NCBI GenBank assembly: GCA_004794655.1
Contig: SMMW01000559.1
Coordinates: 248,001-312,000 of the forward strand
Length of the DNA: 64,000 bases
Source: Marisa cornuarietis
Lineage: Eukaryota > Mollusca > Gastropoda > Architaenioglossa > Ampullariidae
Reading direction: 5' to 3'
This document shows positions 26,319-37,800 of this stretch, piece by piece (within the stretch, counting starts at the first letter, position 1; each line of letters starts with the position of its first letter). The notes below the pieces were generated by a model that saw only the letters and a program-made list of their open reading frames with translations, searched no databases and had not been told where the DNA came from. Both the position numbers and the translations under genes were made by a program.

Positions 26319-27490
26319 ATGTTTTAACACGTGACACAAGTGCATGACAGGGAGGAGGTGTGTGGGCTTACAGTTAGACATCGAGCAAGCAGCTTAGTCG
26401 ATATCACGGATAACACCCGATAATTTAAACAGCTGTTACATGCTCAGAAATAACAGTGCACGAGATTTTAACCCGAGACATTAGAATCCTCGCTGAATTG
26501 ATAACGAGCGTAATCGTCCCTCCACCAGACCGCCTCAGTGAATGCACTCATAGCTGCACAATCACGGGTAAAAAATGACTAATAAATTTCATTTATGTGT
26601 TAACAATTTTTCTATGTTCTCTATATATAGTTTCAAATGAAATGGATCTGTAGCATATGACGCAGGGGGCGCCCACACACGCACACACGTGCCCATACAC
26701 ACATCTTAGCGCTGCGTAAAAATCCTTATCGCCTGCATCCATTCTTCTTCCAGCCTCCACTTCACCAATGCCCCTATTCATCAGTTGTATGCCTAATGAA
26801 TCAAATATTAACCGCGGAAGAATTTTCCTCGTCCGTTGCGGTTCCTCTTTTTTGTGCAGCCTCGCTTCTAATCAGCCCAGGGTGCAACGATCCCGGCCAA
26901 TTGAATTCAAAAGAGAACTGCTTAAGAAAACGTTGCCATTGTAATTTCCAACCTTGTCAGGAGATAGATACTGACAGGAGGCAAAGAAATGGCAGTACAT
27001 GTATAGGAGCATCGTGTGCTCACTAGGAGTACCAGTGAGGGTTAATTGATAGCGACGCGCTCGACCCTCGGAGAATATTACGAAATTCAGCGGCAAGTGG
27101 TCTGTTACATCCACTGTTTGCTTTAAAAAAGAAAGCCCAGAGAGAAAAAGATAAGGAGGCTGAAAGCGATGAACGAACCACACGAGGGAAGCATGCGGAC
27201 CGACAAATATATAAACACGCGCATGGTGTGTTCACACACACACACACACACACAGTCATTTGCGTCTAACAAGTATCGGTGTGCTGCGATGTCCCTCCTG
27301 TATGTAGGTGGCCTCTGTCTGTAAAAACAAATCTCTATTATTTTTTTTATGTAGGCACGAGACATCAGCATTCAGTCTCAACCAGATTCGCGTGCAGGCT
27401 GGCATGTGCCCTCACTCTCCCTTCCCTCTTTTCTTTCTCTCTCACACATTCACGCACTCTCTTATATACTCTCTCCCTCATATTCATAAA

Positions 27491-27530
27491 CACGCGCGCG
27501 CACGCACGCACACACACACACACACACACG
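27491..27530. repeat. (CG/CA)n microsatellite
   Basis: A CG-rich dinucleotide start grading into a pure CA tract. Confidence 0.95.
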
Positions 27531-27640
27531 ATGCCACCCCTCTCCATGTGGACATGCGTGAAGAAATCCTTCGTGTTTCATCATTCTTTCCCGCCTGCCG
27601 TCTCCCGGCCACAAAAAAGCCACTCAACAGCGAGTGTTTT

Positions 27641-27752
27641 CAGGCGGCAAAGAGTGATAAAATGCTCTTCCTCACCTCAATCATCGGGCCTATCATCAGG
27701 CGGCAAAGAATGATAAAACGCTCTTCCTCTCCCCAATCATCGGGCCTATCAT
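27641..27752. repeat. 56-bp direct duplication
   Basis: Two adjacent copies beginning 'caggcggcaaag' at 27641 and 27697, exact period 56, with only a few substitutions, so the duplication is recent. Confidence 0.9.
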
Positions 27753-30107
27753 CCGCGACATCTGCGCGCGCTGCCTGTTGCTTCGTTCACACCGCCAACT
27801 TCCGGTGTGGCAGAAACTGCGGCCGCGAAAACGACTTCACGAAGCACGCGTAATTTCACGAGGGCTTTTGGGAGGCGACCAGGCGCACACCAACGGCTCA
27901 TGTGAGCCTTCGATCTCGAACACGATGAGAAAACCAACAGTTGCCAGGCAGATGAAGCATTTCAGAAATTAGAACTGCCTGCCTGGCTGTGTCTTATCTG
28001 GCGCTGTCGTTGTGTGAAGATTTGATGAGGATGAACAGCTGACAAAAAGAGTTGCCGGGTGGAGAGAGGGGTAGAGGGTGCTGCTGCTTTAGATGGTGAT
28101 ACACGCAAAACAGTCCGCTATTTAGTATCATTTTCCGATCGTGTGTAACACAGGATTTACACAGGTCGAACGAGAAGTGGGGATGTGGTGTTTGTGGCTT
28201 GCTTATCATGAGAAGGACGATTAGTGGGCAGAATGGGAGGAAAAGACTTCTGTCGTGTCGCTGTCACATTGTATGGTTGAAAACAAAACAGATCTCGCTA
28301 TTTTACCCGCCGTAAGTCAATGTGCTGAGAACACACTTATAAAAAAATATGTTAATGCGACAATCTTACACTCACACGAGTCGCTTATACTGAGCCAGTG
28401 AGGAAAGCATTAAAGAAAGACGCTGTGCTTAATGACTATAAAGATGTAGATGACGAGAGCGACAATTACAGAAAGTAAAAGCTACAACAAGCCTATTAGA
28501 GAAAACGTTACCACACACACCGAATCGCAAAGAATCAGCAGGTTCCAATAAAACGGAGTGGAAAGTTACCGAAAAATGAAAGTAAATAGATCGTTCCAAT
28601 TTTTTTGTAAAATCCTTTCAATAATAATATTATAAACATGAGACCACAAAATCTGTAACCCTTGTGTAAACAAGGCAGTGTCGAAGCATCGATCTATCTG
28701 ATCTAGCATTTAATGTTCAATAATAAGATGGAAAGAAGAGTTAAACGAGAACGAGATAAAGCGTTGAAATACGAGAAGACAAACAGTCAGGTACTTGTAG
28801 TAGTGTCTGATGCAAGTTTGTGGCTGCCGATCTCTAAAGTAGGAGGGAAAACAAATTGAAAGTTATGCGTAAATAATACAGAGGATGTTATTTTGTAAAC
28901 GCTGTTAAATTCTTGCTGATGAGGCTGTGTAGCTGTGCACAGTAGTACAAGCCTTATGTCTGTGGGTTTTTTTCTGACAACAGAAGCACTGACATCGTTA
29001 TGAGCAAAGATTCACGTGCACGCATATATTTTATAGTCTCCTAAGCCGACGTGGCTGCCAGTGTAGTGCACGGGGAATGGAAACTGGAATGAAATACTGT
29101 TTCAAGAATGTTTTATGTTCATAAACATTAAAATAGTGTATGCCTTTATACACCACTAATCTGTATTCATTGATAAGAGCGATGTCCCTAAGCTAAGCTG
29201 TGTGTATCGGGAGGGAACAGTCGGAGGGAAACTGTTTGCTTCACATGGTTCCAACACATCCGAGAATTTACAACGACAATCTCTCTACCCTAGTCTATAT
29301 ATTTCACAAGATTTTCTTGTCTCTAGAGACAGAGAAGAACGGGTTCGCACCCAAGTATACCGTCTATCGCGGAATTACGAAATGGCGTAACAAGAGTTAT
29401 GTGCCCTTCCCGCTGGCGCTTGACGGCTTCACATATTTAATGTATGTATGTATGTATGTGGTCTGCTAAAAATGTAAGCTAAGGGGGGTTTTGAAGTTTA
29501 ATAGGAGGGGAGTTTCAAGCACTTTGTACAAGATTACAAAAAGATATTTTCACGTTGTCTACGAAATGGTCACAAACCCGTTTGCTAATAAGCCAAATGT
29601 TATAAAGCACCAAGTGAATTCTAGTAAATTGTTAATCAATCCTCTCTTGAAAATCAGGCGCTAAATTACGGCATATCTACCCCAGAAACAACAAAAAAGT
29701 TTGTTTTTATGCTATTAGTGTAGGACTTGATTTAAGATTTGTGACTCAAAATGTGAAAATACAAGCATTTCTTGTGCTATATTTAGATCTTCATTATGTA
29801 CATGACACGGTACCCTTCAGTTGATTGTTGTGCTAATCATGAGAACAAGTATTTGATAAAATGCCGTTAGGGAGCTTGTAATACGAAACACAAGTCGGTT
29901 CAAATAGGGAACAGTCTTCAAGTTGACAACACAGTATTTCATGTTAAAAAAACGAAGTACAATTAAAGTAGTAAGTGTGATGTTTAACTGCGCATTTAGA
30001 GAGATGGCAATAACACGTTTTGATGAAGCTAACAGTGTATATTACATTGGATTGTACAAATAAACTACGAGGTGTGGCAGAAAAGTAGTGAGACGGATTG
30101 GTGGTGG

Positions 30108-30262
30108 GGGGTGTTGGGGAACCACAGGAATGCCTTTTGAGGTCAAAAATTCCGTGAGGGAGAGGGCAGTGTGACATGGGGCGTTGTCATGATGGAGCAT
30201 CTATTTGTCTGCAATGTCTGGTCTCACGCGAATGACCCTTTTTCTGAGACCTTTCAAGGCCA
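30108..30262 (-). pseudogene. Mariner transposase fragment, antisense half
   Basis: Read on the minus strand, this piece encodes a mariner transposase segment with RVRPDIADK, then an in-frame TAG where a Trp codon would be expected. MLHHDNAPCH follows, which is the conserved motif carrying the second catalytic Asp of the D,D34D triad. It continues through a segment ending VVPQHP and stops just before the expected YSPDL motif, where sequence passes straight into the left terminal repeat. It is a truncated, stop-containing relic. Confidence 0.9.
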
Positions 30263-30280
30263 TCTTTATAAAAAAAAAAC

Positions 30281-30577
30281 TTGGTTGAAAGTTTTCCAGG
30301 AGAATTCTTTGTGGACGATTCCCCTTCTGTGGTTCCCCAACCCCCCTATTCACCTGACCTCAGCCCCTGTGACTTTTTCCTTTTTTCTAAACTGAAAAAT
30401 GTCCTCAAAGGATGTCATTTCGGGACTTTAGAAAACATTCAAAAGAGTGTAACGGACATGCTGAAGACCATACCGGTTGAAGACTTCCAGCGCTGCTACC
30501 AAAAGTGAGAAAAACGTCTCCATCGGTGTGTAGCTGCCCAAGGGAGCTATTTTGAAGGGGATAACATTGATGTTTGA
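30281..30577 (+). pseudogene. Mariner transposase C-terminal fragment, sense half
   Basis: A plus-strand frame reads a transposase C-terminus. It contains VVPQPPYSPDLSPCDFFLF, the mariner motif with the third catalytic residue, followed by KLKNVLKG and a helical tail ending QRCYQK. A premature TGA at 30506-30508 sits where Trp is normal; the frame then continues EKRLHRCVAAQG to a natural-looking stop at 30575-30577. The N-terminal helix-turn-helix and the first Asp are absent. Confidence 0.92.
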
Positions 30578-30640
30578 ACAAAATTAAAACTTTGTTAAAT
30601 AAAAAAAATCAGTCTCATTACTTTTCTGCCACACCTCGTA

Positions 30641-33425
30641 TACTAAAAGCATAACCAATATGCTTCCCCCATTATCTGCCAGCAGAAATTTGAAATGGAG
30701 GTCTACCTGACGCCTTTACAACTGGAAAAGACTATATGGTTGGGTGGATTTCAACCTTTGAGCTGATCCCTTAATAGTTATAGTACTGCGTTCAAGTTAA
30801 AATAAAAGAGGTATTGTTCACTCTTGATAGCAAGTTTTTTTATTTATTTATTTTATTTATTTATTTTTTTTTTTTTGCTCTCTCTCTCTCTCAGCTATAG
30901 GGTGCCTACTCTATGTCAGTCAAGTGGGCCTACACAATCGCCAAACTGCGCCTACAAACTGTTCGACGCATGTTCATTTCTCACAAAGAGCCCAGTGCCG
31001 GCTGCAGAACAGATCAAACAATTATCCAAACTGTGGTGCAATTAAAACATTAATTGCTTTCTTCGTATATTTTGAATTAATTCAGATTCCAGACAATTTT
31101 CAGTTTTCGTATTAAATCTTATACTATTTCTCATTATCAACATACTTATCTAAACAAAACACATTGTTTAATATAACAATTGCAAATGTTATTTTCTTCC
31201 CAAGTACGTTGTTACAGTTGTTTTTTGTTTTCTATGCGTAAAATATATCTTCACTTCTTGCCAAAGCATTTTGTTTATTGAGATATTCCAAACTTAGCAC
31301 CCTCTCTGACAGCTGTACCAATGATAAGAGATTAACATTTATTTATCTGCAAATGACACTGCATTTTCCCCCATTTAGTACACCACTGTACACTGTGCTT
31401 ATCGTACTGTTCAGAACTTGATTATGTGTACATCCTTTTATACCGTCTGCTGATAGAAACCTGTAGCCAGTTGCACAACACGTTTCTAAACCTTAAAACT
31501 GTTCTAAAGAAGCAAAATCTCTTCTAAACCATTTTGACGCATTGCAGAAAAACATACAAAAAATTGTACTGACAGGACGAAAAGTCAGACCTAAGCAACT
31601 TTATCTTACTTAAAGCAGTTTAATTTTTAAACATTCTAAAATTGTGGTGTGCACTTTAGACTAATTATCGAAATAGAGTTATGGCCTCAATGTGTTTAAA
31701 ATTTAAAATGTGTTGAGCAACTGGCCCCAGAACATAAGCGATCGCAGGAGAACCTCACGACTGGCAGATAATCCGCGGTATATATAATCCTAGCAACGTG
31801 CCAATAGCTAAAGACTATTACAGGGAAGTTCTTAAAAATGTGCACCATTGATTTTTTTTTCAAGCAACAGAGGTAATTTTTGTAAGCCTGGGATTTTGAT
31901 GCGTACAAATTAAAGAAATTACTAGAACTTTCAAGCCGGTCCCTAACATGTCCTGCGTGTACAGAATGGGAGGCTTGTAAGACCCGGAAATCCCTTAACA
32001 CTGAAAGTGCACAAGGCCTGCGGGCTATGGTAACTGTTTAGCCATTATACTCAAAGCGAGCAAGAAAATTTGACCATTTCAGAATTATAGCTGCTACAAA
32101 AGACTGGAGATTCAAGAAATCTCAATAATATCGCCGAGTTTGTTCTCGGTCATCTATCAATAAAGATTGTGTCCAATTGCAGTGGCTGGGCTTTAGAATC
32201 CTGTAAACCTACAGCAACCCTGAAATTAACAACTCCTCTGTGCAGTGATATATGGGTAGCTCTGTGACAGCAGACTACTCAAGTCTGGTTTATGGTCAGA
32301 CAGTTGCAGCAAATTCTGTTTAAATGTCGACATTCTTTACCCATCGATCGTCACTGCACAATAAAATCGAGGGAGATCGCCCGATTTCAAGAGTTACAAG
32401 AAAATCATTCTCGACACAAAACTTTTTTTTTTTAGCGAGAAACACAGCTACGTGCCCGCTTAATTGTGAACATAAAAATCTGTTGGTATTACCTCAGCAT
32501 CACACAGGCACCAGCTGAAGTTCCCACTGCAACCAAGTGACAACTTACAGAATGCCGAGTCAATGTCTGTGGTAGATTTTGTTTCTGCACTTGTTTTCTC
32601 TCAAAATGGCTGGAGGGATGCTAAAATGTTTCCTGTGCCTCTTGCATGTCTGGACAATCTCCAAGGGAGTCTGGCTTCATCTGCAGACATCACAGTAAAC
32701 ATCTCTTCAGGTCTGTCGTCATGAGGCCTCTTCGCAACAGGATGTCGACGACAGCAGCGAAATGTCAGAGAATGTTGCTGCCGTCGCTGGTGGGCGGACG
32801 CTCATAAGCCCAAGATACTCTTTTGATGTTGCTGAATGACACTTCTGTACTTTGATGCTTTATTGATCTGATGATGGTCACTCGTCACCCAGGGTATGTC
32901 GTAGCAAATCGCACACCATTTTCCCATTGACGATCATTTAAGTCCATTTTTATTTAAAACCCGACCTCAACAAAACTGCACTGAGGATTTTCCCGGCTGT
33001 AAAAATCTTGCAGATAGCTCAACAGCTCTTAACGTGGATGGAGATAGTGTGAGATATCCCGAAGCCGCCAAAACGATCCATTACTGACCAGTTTGAGATG
33101 GTGTGCCAAAAAAAAAGTCGCTTCTACAACCGCGCTCGTGGTGTGTGTGTGTGTGTGTTTTGCAAAAAATCTGAGAAATAAAAAAACTTATAAAAGTAAT
33201 GAACAGTTTTATTTCGGAAACAGAGAAAATAAAATATGTAACAGAAGACAACTAAATTTCTACACTGTATTTCTGCCTGCCTACGCCATATTTCTTTCTA
33301 CTCTGCGACAAAAGTATGTGCCTGCTTAAGAGGTGTAAATTATTCCACGGGGACGGGGACTGATATGTTATGCCAAATCAGCAAATATCACACCAAAACA
33401 GCTGGCTCTGTAGGCAGTTTTCTCT
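30641..33425. other. Intergenic, no gene seen
   Basis: AT-rich sequence with a (TTTA)n/T-rich tract followed by (TC)n at about 30835-30894 and a short (GT)n at about 33140-33158. No exon, RNA gene or element termini were recognised. Confidence 0.55.
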
Positions 33426-33426
33426 A

Positions 33427-33535
33427 TAAACAGGTGCTACATCAGCCTGCCCAAGACAAGATCTGAACCCGAAGCGCGATTCTCGCTGCATTGGTGATAA
33501 GCGCATTATCCAATGCGCCCTCGGGGCCCCCTGAC
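33427..33535 (-). repeat. tRNA-derived SINE head
   Basis: On the minus strand the segment reads as a decayed tRNA. It starts 'ccccgagggcgcattggata' (A-box region, D-arm resembling tRNA-Arg 'aatggataaggcg'). It later has 'cttcgggttcagatct' (B-box region). The anticodon and acceptor stems do not pair well and there is no clean 3' end, so this is the head of a SINE rather than a working tRNA. Further minus-strand sequence to about 33340 may be its body. Confidence 0.5.
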
Positions 33536-33539
33536 TATT

Positions 33540-34530
33540 TCTACAGCAGCCGCTGCCTCCCTGAATACTGTGATGGTCATTGTGCCCGGGGCATTATGTT
33601 TGTTCGTAAAACATGGTGTCAGCAAGGGTTTTATCTACGTAAGAAACATCCTCGTCTACATTTTAACGTGCAGACAGTTGGACTTTCAACTGTATCGACT
33701 GAATGCGGGAGGACAGACAATGGTGCCTTTATCTCATGTGACCAGGGATTTCTACTCAATCGCAGACACCCGTCAGGTGATCCAGCCTCGGCGTAACGCG
33801 ACAACAACGTCCATTTTCATTTGCACCTGGACCACAATGTCTGCTCCACTAAAATTACGACCGATTTCTAAGCGTAAATACATGCATTTTGCTTTAAGAG
33901 ATATTGTTATTAGTATAAAATGCCTGTCGAAGAAGAAATGCGCTTTAACATCTGGAATATTATAAAGGTTCGGAAAACGAGTGTGTACGCATTCGTACTT
34001 CGTGCCAAGCACTGTTCTATCTTTCAGACCATCTCTAAGGTCGACAAAGAAAGAACTGGCTGGCAAACATATTCGAGTGAACTGAACTTCCCATCCGGCC
34101 AGGACCTGCTTTCTCCCGTTCTGCAAGAGAACCCTGTCGTCTGCTCCATCAAGCCTCCACTACTCCACCCCACGACCAGCAAGGGTCTGAACTGTAATGA
34201 AACCCTGTTCATAGTCAGAAGTTTTCAATAGAACTTCAAAAAATGTCATCATCTAAAAATTCCTGCTATCTTATGGTAAGAAAAATGTCTGTATCTTTAG
34301 TACTGATGATGGTATCGTTTCCACAGATCTTTTCCTACCGCTGACCCCGAGTTCTCTCCTCGCCCCACTGTCAAAGGGCCGTTTCAGAGAAGTGCGCCGC
34401 AGCACTCTCATCGTATATTTTCTGTCAAGTGTAAAGAGGTTAACACTGGGGCTCGCGGGCCAAACTCGATTTGCGGCGGGTCAGGCGTGAATGTAGAGAG
34501 AGGGAGAGTTGACAACTCTTGACCCGCACG
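33540..34530. other. Intergenic, no gene seen
   Basis: No gene recognised. A 150-codon open frame begins inside the SINE-like segment and runs to 33965; it has no recognisable family. Confidence 0.5.
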
Positions 34531-34533
34531 CCA

Positions 34534-34855
34534 TTCAGGCAAAGCCTGCAGCAGCTGGGACCCGTTTAATGTGAGAACCAACAGTCTTGTTCTAGGAAGA
34601 CAGCAACCCAGTGGGCCCGTTTATAATATACAAACCAACAGTCTTTTACCACGGGAACACAGTACTGCAGTAAGCTTAATTTAAAAGTGCACCAGCAGTT
34701 TTGCGCTTGTCGAAGACATTTTTGGAGACAGCCTATTTATTATGCGAAGTCTCTTGTGGTCTGGGAAGATGGCAGCCCAGGGGACCTGCTTCTTGTGCGA
34801 ACCAACAGTCTCGGAGTAACAGTACTGCCGTGGTTAGATGTGCGAACCGGTGGCG
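34534..34855. repeat. Decayed ~57-bp tandem repeat, 5-6 copies
   Basis: The word 'gaaccaacagtct' and variants recur at about 34574, 34631, 34689 and 34800, at spacings near 57 bp. Each is followed by an 'agacagc.cccagtggg.cc' block. Copies vary from about 45 to 58 bp. The array is old and diverged. Confidence 0.65.
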
Positions 34856-34859
34856 CCGT

Positions 34860-37800
34860 CTGTTTCTGCTACATCAACATGGAGACAACTATAGCCCGTC
34901 AAAAAAGTCATCGTGGACGGAAGCTGTACAAACTGATGTTCCAGTTTACGACAAAAGCCAACCATTTGTCGATGAACATAGACTTGAAACATAAATCACT
35001 GAAGAAGAGAATGCTGGATAAGATGATACGGTAGTTTCCGTCTCCACGACTGACTGTGGAGAAGGAGCGGCGGAGGAAAGAGAGAACGAGGGGGAAGGAG
35101 AGAGAGAGAAAAGGGGGGAGGATGAACAAACGAGATCAAATCTTTGAGTAAGAACGCAAGCTGACATTTTTCTATGTACAAGCCTGATCCTTGGTACAAA
35201 ATCCAGCAGGCGGCCTCTTCAATCAGACGATCGCTCACATCGATATATCGATAATTAATCAGCCAGTACCTCAAAGTGTCCAAGTATTGATCCGCTAGAC
35301 TAATTACAAAGTTTACCGTTAATTCCTCAGCTTGAGCTCTTGCTGTACCACCGGCTTACGTCCCCCTGACGCCGCTCTCTGCGGAGAGTTTCCGACAATC
35401 TTTATAAAAAAGGTGGTCGGCGGTCTACCCCACCTCCCGATGCTTCACCCTCCCCCGCCCACAGCCAAAACAGTAGACAAACACTGCGTCGCTCAAGGCA
35501 CAGGAAACAGTTTATTGTCTACAGAACTGCTGTCAAAGCACATGGCTGCTGCAAAGGACACAGTGTAACAATGCTGCCATTGGGGGCTACTCACAAACCT
35601 ACAGGAGTTAATTAAGCGGGAGTGAAGGCTTTGTTTTCGTCAGGTACTGAAGACTGGCTGTTTATTTGCCTGTCACGCCCAGGTGAATGGAACATCCTGT
35701 CTAACCACACAAAGATTATGTGCTTTTTTGAGACTGAGTTTTGCCCAGTGGATGAGCTCATCAGTCAAAGGTCACAGCCGGACACGGAAAAGCGTATTGA
35801 TAACTGGTTTCCTGGTCTCTGCGCAGGTGGTATGGGCACTCCTAGCCTCATTCACAGCAACAAAACTATAGAATAACCTTTTATAATAATAATAATAATA
35901 ATAATAATAGTGAAGATTTTTATAGCGCATATTCACACTCATAGAGAGCATGCTCTTAGCGCTTAAAAAAGTTTTCTTTTTAAAAAAGTATTTCTAGAAC
36001 AAAATACTGTGACTCAATACAGTAATAAAAGTAAACGTTTACTGAACTTTGAGTAGACGCAAATTTACGAATGTACAAAAGAAATAACGAATGAAAGAAA
36101 TACATGTGAAAAACATAAAAAGAAAATAAGAATACTAAAACGAAAGATGGAAGAGGAATAATAAGACAGGTTTATCGATGAGATTCTTTGAAGTTCCTTT
36201 TTAAATATCACTCGTGAAACAAAAAAATATTGTGTAGCTCTACTTTTGTTTCAGAGGCCGAACGGCTCACCCCCTCGACAGACTAACGCCGAGTAATCTG
36301 CGTGCAGATTCTTTCTACTTTCTTTCTTTTTCTTCTCCTTAAGCCTCATTTCCTTCCCCATTTGTGTTAATTCACAAAAGAGACGCAAGTACGTCGATAG
36401 CTAACAAGGAGGTTCACCACAAAGCGAATGTTGTTGTCAGTGTACACCACGAACCCACTAACATTTGCGGAACACCCACGAGAACTAAAAGAACCCTGAC
36501 AGGAAAACCAGCCTTTTATTTGCTGTCGAAGTACAGTGACCATTTGTAGCAAATACTGTGCTCGAGTTTCGGCAAATGGCAAACTTATAATATACCTTTA
36601 ATTATAGATTCCAGCAAAATTAGTTGACGATTGAACTGAAAGAACATTCAGACAGGTTGTCTGCATATCGGCAATTGTAAGTTCTTTCCCTTTCCCCCAA
36701 CATCTTTGCGTCCTTCTTTAAATAACTCTTTTCACTTAGGATGTAATGCAATTTAACATATTAACAACTGAAAATGAAAGGTTTCCAACACTATTCTACA
36801 GATTTCCGGTTTCCTGCATATTTTGTATCTCGATCCAGTAACAGCTGAGCATCTATCTCGGGCTTTATCTTGTTTAGCAAAGTAAGCTCGCGCTTGATCA
36901 ACCCGACTAAATTTAAAAAATACATCCAAAATAAAAGAGGAATATAAATAGTTAAGAACTGAAAAATAAGGAAGGTGACACAGGATTGAAATCGCCACAA
37001 GTATGAGACGAGGTTCAATAAAAACTGAAATTCCAAACCTTCAGAGATTATTGAAAAAAATTATCGTATTTAGCGCATTCTGTCTTCTACACCAGCAGCT
37101 CAGTGTATTTCTCGCACCCCCAGTCTGCTTGCACCTTGGACACATGTACATGTACAGGATATTGCACACTACTCACAGCCAGAGAACATCTTATCGTTCA
37201 CTTCAGTTACTGGGGCTTATAACTATACCATCTCCCTGTCACTGCTATTATTTACAGCGTGGGGCGCAATAAATTACTAGAAGTTTAACAATAAAACTCC
37301 GGCTATCTAGGAAAGTAAAGTTGAAACCGAGAAAGCGATTTTGAAAGAAAATGTCTGTCCCGTTAGGTGGAACAGTAATGTTGGGCGAGGGCAGAAAACC
37401 ATTTAGTAGGCGGGGAAGCTTGTTTGTTTTCAGGGAAAGTCATTTAATGGGAATGGCTCTGCCCTGGGCTGAAAGTATAGGAACTGGAAACCGTCACGAA
37501 GAAAACACTAACGAGAAATCCGACACGCTTTTTCCTGTATGTGATATACTGTGGGCATCCTCATAGTATTTATTTTCTGTTGATATGGAGTTCTAAAACA
37601 AAACAAACAAGACTGATTCAACATGACAAACTGAAGAGAGTGAAATCCATGTAGTGAAGTATATTGTAAATGGTGAATCTCTTTGTGAGAGAGAGAGGAT
37701 ATTGCAATGGGCATTGCCGCTTTAAAATGTCGATCTTTGTACCCGCTGTGATGTTTCTTATAATTTTCCAACGTATCATTTTAGATACCACTAACATCAG

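Larger units (their letters stand above)
26320..30060. other. Intergenic, simple repeats, no gene seen
   Basis: No supported gene. It contains (CA)n tracts at about 26674-26700, 27233-27254 and 27491-27530, a (GTAT)n tract at about 29440-29458, and the 56-bp duplication listed separately. A CpG-rich patch at 27755-27850 includes an ETS-type 'acttccggtg' and could be regulatory. The 181-codon frame at 27308-27853 is built largely over simple repeats. Confidence 0.55.
30068..30638 (+). mobile_element. Dead mariner-type element with internally inverted halves
   Basis: This 571-bp element is bounded by ~32-bp terminal inverted repeats. Both begin CGAGGTGTGGCAGAAAAGTA read inward and differ at about two positions. 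TA dinucleotides flank it at 30066-30067 and 30639-30640, the Tc1/mariner target-site signature. Inside are two transposase fragments in opposite orientation: an antisense piece carrying the second catalytic Asp motif on the left, and a sense piece carrying the third catalytic Asp motif on the right. A full mariner is about 1.3 kb, so this copy lacks the N-terminal DNA-binding half and cannot encode transposase. The preserved termini mean it could still have been mobilised in trans. Confidence 0.92.

Noticed and set aside
27308..27853. 181-codon open frame
   Set aside because: Much of it translates a CA/CG microsatellite and a 56-bp duplication (His/Thr runs); no family resemblance.
33427..33535. 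Functional tRNA-Arg gene
   Set aside because: A-box and B-box words are present but the stems do not pair and the 3' end is missing; better explained as a SINE head.
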